DNA of 64,000 nt, from the NCBI RefSeq assembly GCF_014205015.1, contig NZ_JACHMO010000001.1:8370001-8434000 (forward strand), in the 5' to 3' direction. The stretch is from Saccharothrix ecbatanensis. GTDB lineage: Bacteria; Actinomycetota; Actinomycetes; Mycobacteriales; Pseudonocardiaceae. Both the position numbers and the translations under genes were made by a program. Below, one piece after another: positions 7,903 through 15,697 of the stretch; positions within the stretch are counted from its first letter, which is position 1, and every line of letters begins with the position of its first letter. Under the pieces are notes generated by a model. That model searched no databases. It was not told the origin of the DNA and saw only the letters and a program-made list of their open reading frames with translations.

Positions 7903-9429
7903 ATGAGCGAGCCAGAGCAGGGCAACGGGATCCCCCGGTCGGGCATTGACGACGGGGCGAACCGCAGGCTCGCACCCCGCCCGCTCAACCGCCCGCCGGT
8001 CGACTCCGGCCAGGCGGCCGTGTTCGGCAGGCCGCAGGGCGTTCCGGGCGCGTTCTCCGCCGACCGGCCGAGCCTCAACGGCAACGGCGCCGTCCAGTTC
8101 GCGCCACCGCCGCCGGAAGCGCTGTCCACGGCGTTCGGCCGGCCCCAAGGCGACCCGGACACCCGCTTGCAGCGCCCGCCCGTCGACCTGAACGGCGAGC
8201 CCGAGGTCGAGCCCGTCTTCTGGGAGGGCAAGCCGGCGGGTGACGCCTGGCGCGACCCGGCCGCGTCGGCCGTCATCGGCCCGCCCGCGGTCACCGAGCA
8301 GCCCGACACCGAGACCAAGCCCGAGTCGCCGGCCGGTCCGCAGCTCAGCATCCCCGAACTCCTGTTCGGTCGACGCGTGAAGCCGATGGCCCTGGTCCTG
8401 CTGATGGTGGCCGCACTCCTGATCGGCACGGGCGGCGGTGTGGTCGGGTGGCTGCTCGGCCGCGTCGGCAACCCGCTCACCGACGGCGGCGTCACGCTCG
8501 CCGAGGTCAAGCCCGGCAAGGAACGCCCGGTCGGCTCGGTCGCCGACATCGCCCAACGCGTCACGCCCAGCGTCGTGTCGATCGAGTTCAAGGGCGCCAA
8601 CGTGGCCGGCGTCGGCTCCGGCGTGGTGATCGACGGCGAAGGCTACGTGCTGACCAACGACCACGTGGTCGCACCGGCCGTGCAGGACACGTCCGCGAAG
8701 CTGACCGTCGTCTTCACGGACGGCAAGAGGGCCGTGGCGCAGGTCGTCGGCCGCGACTCCAAGACCGACCTCGCGGTGATCAAGGTCGAGGTGGACAACC
8801 CGACCGTGCTCCAGTTCGGCGACTCGGACGCGTTGGCCGTCGGCGACACCGTGCTGGCCATCGGCTCGCCGCTGTCCCTGTCGAACACCGTGACGGAGGG
8901 CATCGTCAGCGCCCTGCACCGCCCTGTGACGGCGGCCGGTGACAACGGCGGCCCGCAGATCACCTACGACGCGATCCAGACCGACGCGGCCATCAACCCC
9001 GGCAACTCGGGCGGCGCGCTGGTCGACTCGTCCGGCGCGCTGGTGGGCATCAACTCGTCGATCCGGACCGAGACCGGCGGCTCGGTCGGCCTCGGCTTCG
9101 CCATCTCCGGCAACTACGCGCGCAAGGTGTCGCAGGCCCTCATCCGCGACGGCGAGGTCAAGCACGCCGACATGAACATCAACGTGCGGTCGGCGTCGGC
9201 GGAGACGGCGGAAGGCGCGCAGGTGCAGAACGTCCCCGAAGGCGGCGCCGCCGACGCGGCCGGCATCGAGGAGGGCGACGTGATCACCCGCGTCGGCGAC
9301 CGGATGGTGCGCAACGCCGCGGAGTTGACCGTCGCGGTAAGGAACCATGAAATCGGCGAGACGGTGCCGGTCGTGCTGGCCAGGCAGGGCCGAGAGCTGA
9401 CCGTGCAGGTCACACTGCGGTCCGACTGA
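7903..9429 (+). CDS. htrA: Membrane-anchored HtrA/DegP-type serine protease
   Basis: A 508-aa envelope protease. The cytoplasmic N-terminus (about 155 residues) is Pro/Arg-rich. A single membrane helix follows (PMALVLLMVAALLIGTGGG). Then comes a trypsin-like domain with catalytic His254 (TNDHVV), Asp289 (TDLAVIKV) and Ser369 (NPGNSGGAL), and a C-terminal PDZ domain (about 410-505) with EGGAADAAGIEEGD. It matches Rv1223, next to sigE/rseA in mycobacteria, and is thought to act in envelope protein quality control. ATG 7903 has GGGGAG just upstream. Confidence 0.95.
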   Translation: MSEPEQGNGIPRSGIDDGANRRLAPRPLNRPPVDSGQAAVFGRPQGVPGAFSADRPSLNGNGAVQFAPPPPEALSTAFGRPQGDPDTRLQRPPVDLNGEPEVEPVFWEGKPAGDAWRDPAASAVIGPPAVTEQPDTETKPESPAGPQLSIPELLFGRRVKPMALVLLMVAALLIGTGGGVVGWLLGRVGNPLTDGGVTLAEVKPGKERPVGSVADIAQRVTPSVVSIEFKGANVAGVGSGVVIDGEGYVLTNDHVVAPAVQDTSAKLTVVFTDGKRAVAQVVGRDSKTDLAVIKVEVDNPTVLQFGDSDALAVGDTVLAIGSPLSLSNTVTEGIVSALHRPVTAAGDNGGPQITYDAIQTDAAINPGNSGGALVDSSGALVGINSSIRTETGGSVGLGFAISGNYARKVSQALIRDGEVKHADMNINVRSASAETAEGAQVQNVPEGGAADAAGIEEGDVITRVGDRMVRNAAELTVAVRNHEIGETVPVVLARQGRELTVQVTLRSD

Positions 9430-9477
9430 CGGCTACGCTGGCAGCCAGGGCCAGGGCGCGGAAGGTGGGGCACGCGG

Positions 9478-9852
9478 GTGTTCGACAGCATCGGTTGGGT
9501 TGAAATCCTGCTCATCATCGTCGCGGGCCTGTTCATCCTCGGCCCGGAACGACTGCCGGCGGCGGCCGGCTGGGTCGGCAAGACGATCCGCCAGGTCCGC
9601 GACTACGCGACCGGCGCGCGCGAGCAGTTGAAGCAGGAGATGGGACCGGAGTTCGAGCAGCTGCGCAAGCCGCTGGAAGACCTGCGGGAACTGCGGAACT
9701 TCGACCCGAAGCGCGCCATCACCAAGCACCTGTGGGACGACGACCCGGCCGACAAGCCGAACGGCCACCCGGTCACGCCCCAGCCGGCCGTGGACCGCGA
9801 ACGTCCCCTGGCCCAGGGCGAGCGCCCGCCGTTCGACCCCGACGCCACCTGA
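9478..9852 (+). CDS. tatB: Sec-independent protein translocase subunit TatB
   Basis: A 124-aa TatB: an N-terminal membrane helix ([20 protein letters not shown]), the hinge LGPERLP, an amphipathic helix ([19 protein letters not shown]) and a charged variable tail. With TatA/TatC it exports folded proteins such as cofactor-bearing enzymes. It begins with GTG at 9478. It follows htrA as in mycobacteria (Rv1224). The last five codons, including TGA, form the first unit of a five-copy tandem repeat, so its C-terminus has probably been remodelled by repeat slippage. Confidence 0.95.
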   Translation: MFDSIGWVEILLIIVAGLFILGPERLPAAAGWVGKTIRQVRDYATGAREQLKQEMGPEFEQLRKPLEDLRELRNFDPKRAITKHLWDDDPADKPNGHPVTPQPAVDRERPLAQGERPPFDPDAT

Positions 9853-9915
9853 CCCCGACGCCACCTGATCCCGACGCCACATGGCCCGGACGCCACCTGA
9901 CCGGACGCCACCTGA
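9838..9915. repeat. Five tandem 15-16 bp units that include the tatB stop codon
   Basis: The unit reads CCCGACGCCACCTGA. Copy 1 (9838-9852) is the tatB C-terminus plus TGA. Copies 2-5 (9853-9868, 9869-9884, 9885-9900, 9901-9915) repeat it with few changes, and three of the four retain the TGA. The array ends 28 bp before the -35 region of the next operon. Confidence 0.95.
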
Positions 9916-9943
9916 CGCGGTCCGCGCGGGACGAGCACTCCTG

Positions 9944-9989
9944 TTGACGCAACCCACCGGTTTCTATAATATGGCAACTGACCGGTTGC
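9944..9989 (+). promoter_or_regulatory. Strong promoter and probable ArsR operator of the SRPBCC operon
   Basis: TTGACG at 9944-9949 and a perfect TATAAT at 9965-9970 (15-bp spacer; TAATAT at 9967 gives 17) form an unusually consensus-like promoter for this genome. Overlapping the predicted start site, GCAAC (9974-9978) and GTTGC (9985-9989) form an inverted repeat with a 6-bp centre, a likely site for the ArsR repressor encoded two genes on. Confidence 0.7.
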
Positions 9990-10008
9990 TACTTGGTGGA
10001 GGCTTGAC

Positions 10009-10443
10009 ATGGGTTTTCCTGACCGCATCGAACGGACCGTGGACATCACCCGCCCCCCGCGCGACGTCTGGGCGGCGCTGACCACGGCCGAGGGCCTGGG
10101 CACCTGGTTGGGCAACCGCACGGCGACGATCGACCTCCGTCCGGGCGGGTTGGCCAACGTCGAGTGGACCGACGGCAACTCGGCCACGCTCAGGGTCGAA
10201 CGGGTCGAGGAGCCGACGTCGTTCGCCTTCACCTGGAGCATCCACGGCATGCCCGAGGACGACCTCCGCCGCACCTACGTCGAGTTCACCCTCGAACCGG
10301 TCGGCACGGGCACCCGGCTGAAGGTCGTCGAGTCCGGTTTCGCCCAGCTGCCCGAGGACCGCCACGGCAAGTCGTTCGAGGCACACAGCGCCGGGTGGAC
10401 GCACGAGCTGGGTGAACTCGTCGACTACGTCGATGCCGCCTGA
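10009..10443 (+). CDS. SRPBCC (AHSA1/START-like) domain protein
   Basis: A 144-aa hydrophobic-ligand fold protein of the AHSA1 group. Visible marks are RTVDITRPPRDVWAALTT at the N-terminus, the central GGLANVEW, and a C-terminal helix SFEAHSAGWTHELGELVDYV. Members bind hydrophobic ligands or act as uncharacterised enzymes, and are frequently encoded next to an ArsR regulator, as here (11-bp overlap). GGTGGAGG precedes the ATG. The real ligand is unknown. Confidence 0.9.
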   Translation: MGFPDRIERTVDITRPPRDVWAALTTAEGLGTWLGNRTATIDLRPGGLANVEWTDGNSATLRVERVEEPTSFAFTWSIHGMPEDDLRRTYVEFTLEPVGTGTRLKVVESGFAQLPEDRHGKSFEAHSAGWTHELGELVDYVDAA

Positions 10444-10798
10444 CGACACCGAGGCGGTCGCCGAACGGGTCTTCACCGCCCTGGCGGACCCGACCCGGCG
10501 CTCGATCCTGTCCACCCTCGCCGCCGCGGGCCCGGCCACGGCCACGGACCTGGCCGCCCGCCTGCCGATCAGCCGGCAGGCGATCGCCAAACACCTGGCG
10601 CTGCTGTCCGACGCCGGCCTGGTCACGGCCGAACAGGGCGAGCGGCGCCGGGTGCGCTACCGGGTGCGCTCCGCGCCCATGCGCGTCGCGCAGCAGTTCC
10701 TCGCATTGCTGGCCCGCGACTGGGACAGCACACTCGATGCGCTGAAGGACCACCTCGAACGGAACTCCGCCGTGCCCATGGCGGATCAACCCGAATAG
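10433..10798 (+). CDS. ArsR-family transcriptional regulator
   Basis: A 121-aa winged-helix regulator with ALADPTRRSILSTLAAAGPA, the recognition region LPISRQAIAKHLALLSDAGL and the wing ERRRVRYRV. It has no CXC metal-binding motif, so it is probably not a metal sensor. It belongs to the subgroup paired with SRPBCC proteins. The ATG at 10433 overlaps the preceding gene. It probably represses its own operon through the GCAAC-N6-GTTGC site at 9974-9989. Confidence 0.9.
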   Translation: MPPDDTEAVAERVFTALADPTRRSILSTLAAAGPATATDLAARLPISRQAIAKHLALLSDAGLVTAEQGERRRVRYRVRSAPMRVAQQFLALLARDWDSTLDALKDHLERNSAVPMADQPE

Positions 10799-10811
10799 AA
10801 CCGAGGACCTC

Positions 10812-11675
10812 ATGTCTGATCAAGCACCCACGACGATGAAGACGCCCCCGATCGTCACGCCGCAGGAGTGGGAGGAGGCGCGCGAACGGTTGCTGGTGAA
10901 GGAGAAGGAGCTCACCCGCGCCCGTGACGCGATGGCCGCGCAGCGCCGGCGGATGCCGTGGATGGAGGTGGAGAAGCAGTACGAGTTCGACGGACCAGAG
11001 GGCAAGGTGAGCCTGCTCGACCTCTTCGAGGGCCGTCGTCAGCTGATCGTCTACCGCGCGTTCCTGGAGCCTGGCGTGTTCGGCTGGCCCGAACACGCGT
11101 GCCGCGGCTGTTCCATGGTGGCCGACCAGGTCGCCCACGTCTCCCACCTGCACGCCCGGAACACCAGCCTCGCCTTCGCCTCACGCGCGCCGCAGCCGGA
11201 CATCCAGCGGGTGAAGGCGCGGATGGGCTGGACGATGCCCTGGTACACGATCACCAGCGACTTCGACGTCGACTTCGGCGTGGACGAGTGGCACGGCACG
11301 AACGCCTTCATCCGCGACGGCGACCGCGTGTTCCGCACCTACTTCATCAACGCCCGCGGCGACGAGGTGATGGGTGGCACCTGGAGCTACCTCGACATCA
11401 CCGCGCTCGGGCGGCAGGAGGAGTGGGAGGACTCGCCCGAGGGCTACCCGCAGGAGCCGCCGTACCAGTGGTGGAACTGGAACGACGAGTACGGCGACGC
11501 CGAGGTCCCCGCGGAGTGGCTGGCCAAGGTCGAGCTGCCGGGAGCCAGGAGCGGTGGCCGGGTCGCATCCAAGCCGGCCGACACCAATACCGCCGACACC
11601 GGGTCGGCCGACACCTCACAGGCCGACTCCAAGCCCGCCGACACCGGACAGGCCGGCTGCGGTTGTTCGCAATGA
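10812..11675 (+). CDS. DUF899 family thioredoxin-like protein
   Basis: A 287-aa DUF899 protein, third gene of the SRPBCC-ArsR operon (13 bp after the regulator, GAGG before the ATG). The thioredoxin-like core contains LIVYRAFLEPGVFGWPEHAC followed by RGCSMVADQVAHVSHLHARN, where two cysteines sit in CRGC, and NARGDEVMGGTWSYLDITALGRQE. Beyond the usual family end (about residue 245) it carries a tail with repeated Ala-Asp-Thr/Ser units and a terminal CGC motif. The tail looks like a lineage addition made by repeat expansion. Role unknown; redox or stress functions are guesses. Confidence 0.88.
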   Translation: MSDQAPTTMKTPPIVTPQEWEEARERLLVKEKELTRARDAMAAQRRRMPWMEVEKQYEFDGPEGKVSLLDLFEGRRQLIVYRAFLEPGVFGWPEHACRGCSMVADQVAHVSHLHARNTSLAFASRAPQPDIQRVKARMGWTMPWYTITSDFDVDFGVDEWHGTNAFIRDGDRVFRTYFINARGDEVMGGTWSYLDITALGRQEEWEDSPEGYPQEPPYQWWNWNDEYGDAEVPAEWLAKVELPGARSGGRVASKPADTNTADTGSADTSQADSKPADTGQAGCGCSQ

Positions 11676-12057
11676 TCTACATCGACCGGGTGGCATTCGG
11701 GCGGCGTTCACATTGTCCGACCGACTCCGGTGATGAGTGCCTGCGGCCGAAGCGGCGGTTCGGCGTCATCTGATCGTGGTGGGCAGGACAGCACGATCAA
11801 CCAGACGGGCCGTGGCCGGCCAGATCGCGGGCGGGCACCCGGTGGAGAAGGCCTACACCAGCGAAGACCCGGAAGCCGCCGGCAACGCGCTGGTCGGCCG
11901 GTTCTGATCGTTCACTCCCGCGCCGTCACGCGCGGTTCCGCATTCCGTAATTCTCGTATCGCGCCCGAACGCATTCGGTCGCGCGATGCCTGCGTGCGCC
12001 GAACCTGATCGTTGTCCGCACCCTCGACGACGATCGTGGTCCGGTAGGAGATTGTTC
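11676..12057. other. Gene-poor gap with a decayed small frame and a hairpin
   Basis: The gap between DUF899 and mrp shows no convincing gene. A 43-codon frame from GTG 11776 to TGA 11907 (with IAGGHPVEKAYTSEDPEAAG) has coding-like composition and may be the remnant of a lost gene. At 11958-11987, ATCGCGC-CCGAA pairs with TTCGG-GCGCGAT around a CGCA loop with a 2-nt bulge. The stretch 11930-12060 is less GC-rich than its surroundings. Confidence 0.4.
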
Positions 12058-12100
12058 CGCCAATTCGCCCGGCGCGGGAAATGCGCCGGGCGAATTGGCG
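12058..12100 (-). terminator. Perfect 18-bp hairpin terminator downstream of mrp
   Basis: Arms at 12058-12075 and 12083-12100 are perfectly complementary over 18 bp around the loop GGGAAAT. It lies 6 bp past the mrp stop codon. There is no U tract, as is common for actinobacterial hairpin terminators. Confidence 0.85.
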
Positions 12101-12105
12101 CGTTG

Positions 12106-13239
12106 TCAGCGCCCGGCCGGGGTGACGTTCAGCAGCCGCCCGGCGAGCCCGCGTGAACGGGTCGACAGCTTGCCCGCCACGGCCGTCAGCACCTGGCCGG
12201 CGGGCGAGTCGGGGTGCGCCAGCACGATCGGCGTGCCCGAGTCGCCCTGCTCCCGCACCCGCGGGTCGAGCGGCACCTGGCCCAGCAGCGGCACGTCCGC
12301 GCCGACGGCCTGGGTGAGCGAGTCGGCCACGGCCTGCCCGCCACCGGCGCCGAACACGTCCATCCGCGTCCCGTCCGGCAGCTCCAGCCACGACATGTTC
12401 TCGATGACGCCGGCCACCCGCTGCCGCGTCTGCAACGCGATCGCGCCGGCCCGCTCGGCCACCTCGGCCGCGGCCTGCTGCGGCGTCGTCACGACCAGGA
12501 TCTCCGCGTTCGGCACGAGCTGCGCCACCGAGATGGCGATGTCGCCGGTGCCCGGCGGCAGGTCGAGCAGCAGCACGTCCAGGTCGCCCCAGAACACGTC
12601 CGCCAGGAACTGCTGCAACGCCCGGTGCAGCATCGGGCCGCGCCACACGACCGGCGCGTTGCCCGGCGTGAACATGCCGATCGAGATCAGCTTCACGCCG
12701 TGCGCCTGCGGCGGCATGATCATCTTCTCGACCTGGGTGGGCTTGGCGTCCGTGCCCAGCATCCGCGGGATCGAGTGGCCGTAGATGTCGGCGTCCACCA
12801 CGCCGACGGACAGCCCGCGCGCGGCCATCGCGACGGCCAGGTTCACCGTCACCGACGACTTGCCGACACCGCCCTTGCCCGACGCCACGCAGTACACGCG
12901 CGTCAACGACCCGGGCTGGGCGAACGGGATCACCGGTTCTTCGACGCCGCCGCGCAGCGACTTGCGCAGCTCGGTGCGCTGCGCGTCGCTCATCACGTCG
13001 AGCTCGACGCGGACGCCGGTCACGCCTTCGAGCGCGGTCACGGCGGCGGTCACGTCGGCGGTGATCTTGTCGCGCAGCGGGCAGCCGGAGACGGTCAGGA
13101 ACACCGCCACGTCCACTACCCCGTCGTCACCGACCACGACGCCCTTGACCATGCCGAGGTCGGTGATGGGGCGCCGGATCTCCGGGTCCTGCACACCGGC
13201 CAACGCCTTCTGCACGTCGTCAACGGAGGGAAGAGTCAC
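12106..13239 (-). CDS. mrp: Mrp/ApbC family iron-sulfur cluster carrier ATPase
   Basis: This P-loop ATPase (377 aa from GTG 13239) is of the Mrp/NBP35 family, which assembles or delivers Fe-S clusters. An N-terminal MIP18/DUF59 domain has LAGVQDPEIRRPITDLGMVK. The deviant Walker A SGKGGVGKS is at residues 120-128, followed by VGVVDADIYGHSIPRMLG and LLLDLPPGTGDIAIS. The usual CXXC near the C-terminus is not evident, as in many actinobacterial members. AAAGG lies 7 nt before GTG 13239; a longer start (ATG 13275) lacks one. Matches Rv1229c. Terminated by a strong hairpin. Confidence 0.93.
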   Translation of the reverse strand: MTLPSVDDVQKALAGVQDPEIRRPITDLGMVKGVVVGDDGVVDVAVFLTVSGCPLRDKITADVTAAVTALEGVTGVRVELDVMSDAQRTELRKSLRGGVEEPVIPFAQPGSLTRVYCVASGKGGVGKSSVTVNLAVAMAARGLSVGVVDADIYGHSIPRMLGTDAKPTQVEKMIMPPQAHGVKLISIGMFTPGNAPVVWRGPMLHRALQQFLADVFWGDLDVLLLDLPPGTGDIAISVAQLVPNAEILVVTTPQQAAAEVAERAGAIALQTRQRVAGVIENMSWLELPDGTRMDVFGAGGGQAVADSLTQAVGADVPLLGQVPLDPRVREQGDSGTPIVLAHPDSPAGQVLTAVAGKLSTRSRGLAGRLLNVTPAGR

Positions 13240-13372
13240 TGGAACGCCTTTGGAAGATGTGGTGGGGACCGCCATGCTACGGCGGGCCGTGCCCCTCCAA
13301 GCTACCGGTCGGTCACCTCGGATACGGGGGCAGCGCGAAGTCGGTCGCGTGCTTTCCGTAACATCGGTATCC

Positions 13373-13834
13373 GTGCCGGAAACCGGATCTGCCCGGTTGC
13401 CCACCCGTACCGAGCTGGGGGTGTGGCGATCCTTTCTCCGGGCGCACGCGAGGCTCACTCGGATTCTGGAAGCCGAACTGATCGCCGAGCAACGCCTGTC
13501 GCTCGCGGCCTACGACGTCCTGGTCCAGCTCGCCGAGGCGCCGCTGTACCGACTGCGCATGACCGAGCTGGCGGACGCCGTGCTCCTGTCCCGCTCCGGC
13601 GTGACCAGACTGGTGGACCGCCTCGAACGCGCGGGCCTGGTGCTGCGGGAACGCGCCGACGGCGACGGGCGCGGCGTGGTGGCGGTGCTCACCCAGCAGG
13701 GGCTGGACCGGCTGCGCACCGCGTCCGGCACGCACCTCACGGGTGTGGTGCGCCACTTCGCCGAGGTTTTCGACCACAGCGAGCTGGAGGCGTTCGGCCG
13801 GACGTGCGACCGGCTCGGCACGGCTGAGCCCTGA
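13373..13834 (+). CDS. MarR-family transcriptional regulator
   Basis: A 153-aa winged-helix protein with the MarR pattern: LAAYDVLVQLAEAPLYRLRM, the recognition helix LLSRSGVTRLVDRLERAGLV and the wing DGRGVVAVLTQQG. It is likely a dimeric repressor responding to a small ligand. GTG 13373 is preceded by TAACAT (13359-13364) at 8 nt and by no Shine-Dalgarno, consistent with leaderless expression. It is divergent from mrp (133-bp gap). No adjacent target gene is obvious. Confidence 0.9.
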   Translation: MPETGSARLPTRTELGVWRSFLRAHARLTRILEAELIAEQRLSLAAYDVLVQLAEAPLYRLRMTELADAVLLSRSGVTRLVDRLERAGLVLRERADGDGRGVVAVLTQQGLDRLRTASGTHLTGVVRHFAEVFDHSELEAFGRTCDRLGTAEP

Positions 13835-13850
13835 CCCGAGCCCGACCGCC

Positions 13851-13888
13851 ACTCGGACTCGGACTCCGACTCAGGACTCCGACTCAGG
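13851..13888. repeat. Tandem repeat containing the DUF1003 stop codon
   Basis: ACTCCGACTCAGG occurs at 13863-13875 and 13876-13888, preceded by two ACTCGG units. On the minus strand the 13-bp unit carries the DUF1003 gene's TGA and repeats it downstream. The two convergent genes are only 49 bp apart here. Confidence 0.85.
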
Positions 13889-14447
13889 ACGAGGACACGT
13901 CGCCCTTCACCGAGTCCTTGCCCGGGTTCTTGCCTGGGCTTTTGCCTTCTTTACCGCCCTCTTTGCCCGAGCGCTTGCGATCGCGGTCGCGGTCGCGGAA
14001 CACGCGCTCCAGCTCGCTGCGCAGGTAGTCGCGGGTCGCCACCTCGCCGACGGCGATCCGCAGCGCGGCCAGCTCGCGTGCCAGGTACTCGGTGTCCGCC
14101 TTGGTCTGCGCGGCCCGTGCCCGGTCCTCCTCCAGCGACACCCGGTCCCGGTCGTCCTGCCGGTTCTGCGCGAGCAGGATCAGCGGCGCGGCGTACGCGG
14201 CCTGGGTGGAGAACGCCAGGTTGAGCAGGATGAACGGGTACGGGTCCCAGCGCAGCGTCACCGCGAACAGGTTCAGCGTGATCCACACGATCACCATCAG
14301 CGTCTGCCAGAACAGGAACTTCCCGGTGCCGAGGAACCTGGCCAGCCGTTCGGAGAACCGCCCGAACGCCTCCGGGTCCAGCGACAGCCGGAACCGGCCT
14401 TCCGTGCGCGGCTGGTCGAGCCGTCGGCGCGGCAGCAGCTCAGGCAT
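13884..14447 (-). CDS. DUF1003 membrane protein
   Basis: A 187-aa DUF1003 protein (Rv1231c-like). Two membrane helices are visible: FLFWQTLMVIVWITLNLFAV and PFILLNLAFSTQAAYAAPLI. A coiled-coil-prone Glu/Arg segment follows (QDDRDRVSLEEDRARAAQTK), then a Lys/Gly-rich tail (GKEGGKEGKSPGKNPGKD) made of short repeats. It overlaps the upstream MgtE_N/CBS gene by 8 bp on the same strand, so the two are co-transcribed. A part in magnesium or cation handling is inferred only from that partnership. Confidence 0.9.
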   Translation of the reverse strand: MPELLPRRRLDQPRTEGRFRLSLDPEAFGRFSERLARFLGTGKFLFWQTLMVIVWITLNLFAVTLRWDPYPFILLNLAFSTQAAYAAPLILLAQNRQDDRDRVSLEEDRARAAQTKADTEYLARELAALRIAVGEVATRDYLRSELERVFRDRDRDRKRSGKEGGKEGKSPGKNPGKDSVKGDVSSS

Positions 14448-15693
14448 GGGTCAGCCCCGTCTCGCGCCAGTTCGCCGGCAGCAGGTGGTCCAGCACGTCG
14501 TCCACGGTGACCGCGCCGAGCAGGTGGTCGCTCTCGTCCACGACCGGCCCGCACACCAGGTTGTACGCGGCGAAGTAGCGGGTCACGTCGCTCAGCGACG
14601 CGTTCGGCGACAACGTGGCCAGGTCGAGGTCGAGGACGCCCGCCACCAGGCTGGACGGCGGTTCCCGGAGCAGCCGCTGGATGTGCACGCAGCCCAGGTA
14701 GCGCCCGGTCGGCGTGGCCGTCGGCGGGCGGCACACGAACACCATGCTGGCCAACGCGGGCGTGAGGTCCGGGTTGCGCACGTGCGCCAGGGCCTCGGCC
14801 ACGGTCGCGTCCGGCGCGAGGACCACGGGCTCGGGCGTCATCAACCCGCCCGCGGTGTCGTAGCTGTACTCCAGCAGCCGCCGGACCGGTTCGGACTCCT
14901 CCGGCTCCATCAGCTCCAGCAGCCGGTCCTTCTCGCCCTCGGGCAGCTCGGACAGCAGGTCGGCGGCGTCGTCCGGGTCCATCGCCTCCAGGATGTCCGC
15001 CGCGCGCTCGTCGTCCAGGTAGGCCAAGAGGTCCTTCTGGTCCTCCTCGCCCAACTCCTCGATCACGTCGGCGAGCCGTTCGTCGTCCAGCGCCTCGGCC
15101 ACCTCGTAGCGGCGTTTGAACGGCAGGCTGTGCAGGGCCAGCGCCACGTCGGCCGCGCGCATCGTCTCGAAGACCGCGACCAGGTGCTGCGCGCCCTGCG
15201 GCTGGCCCGCCAGCTCGGTCACCGACAGGCCGGTCAGGTCCTCCCAGTGCAGCACCTGCACCGGTCCGCGCCTGGCCAGCCGCCCGGTGCGTTCGCGGAC
15301 GGCGACCCTGGTCATCCGCCAGTCGCGGGTGCGGGTGGGTTCCATGGCGGCGTCCACCAGCACCGCGGCCCGGCCGTCGGAGAGCGTGACGCGGGCGTCC
15401 AGCAGTTCGCCGACGACCAGCACTTCGTTGGTGCGCTGGTGGAACTGGCGCAGGTTGACGGAACCGGTGGCGAGCGTCACCGCGTTCGGTTCGATGGAGG
15501 TGACCCGCAGCATCGGCACGAAGATGCGGCGGCGGGTCGCCAGCTCCAGCACCAGGCCGAGGACGCGCGGCGGCTGGCGGTCCACGCGCAGGCCGATGAC
15601 CAGGTCACGGACCTTGCCGATGGATTCCCCGTCGGGTCCGAACACCGGCAGCCCGGCTAGTTGGGCGGCGAAGACCCGGTTCACGGCGACCAC
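14440..15693 (-). CDS. PRC-barrel / MgtE_N / CBS-pair protein, no transporter domain
   Basis: A 417-aa Rv1232c-like protein. An N-terminal PRC-barrel-like domain (PVFGPDGESIGKVRDLVIGL) is followed by an MgtE intracellular N-domain (RYEVAEALDDERLADVIEEL, YLDDERAADILEAMDPDDAA) and two CBS motifs (YDTAGGLMTPEPVVLAPDAT; VCGPVVDESDHLLGAVTVDD). The membrane domain of true MgtE magnesium channels is missing. It therefore looks like a soluble sensor, perhaps of Mg2+ or nucleotides, acting on its membrane partner DUF1003. TAACCT lies 6 nt before GTG 15693 on the coding strand, suggesting a leaderless start. Confidence 0.9.
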   Translation of the reverse strand: MVAVNRVFAAQLAGLPVFGPDGESIGKVRDLVIGLRVDRQPPRVLGLVLELATRRRIFVPMLRVTSIEPNAVTLATGSVNLRQFHQRTNEVLVVGELLDARVTLSDGRAAVLVDAAMEPTRTRDWRMTRVAVRERTGRLARRGPVQVLHWEDLTGLSVTELAGQPQGAQHLVAVFETMRAADVALALHSLPFKRRYEVAEALDDERLADVIEELGEEDQKDLLAYLDDERAADILEAMDPDDAADLLSELPEGEKDRLLELMEPEESEPVRRLLEYSYDTAGGLMTPEPVVLAPDATVAEALAHVRNPDLTPALASMVFVCRPPTATPTGRYLGCVHIQRLLREPPSSLVAGVLDLDLATLSPNASLSDVTRYFAAYNLVCGPVVDESDHLLGAVTVDDVLDHLLPANWRETGLTHA

Positions 15694-15697
15694 GTGA

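Noticed and set aside
7471..9348. A 625-codon frame antisense to htrA, and similar long antisense frames over lpqY, acyl-CoA dehydrogenase, the helicase and the nitrate genes.
   Set aside because: Third-position GC bias opens antisense frames. Low-complexity translations and no ribosome-binding sites argue against genes.
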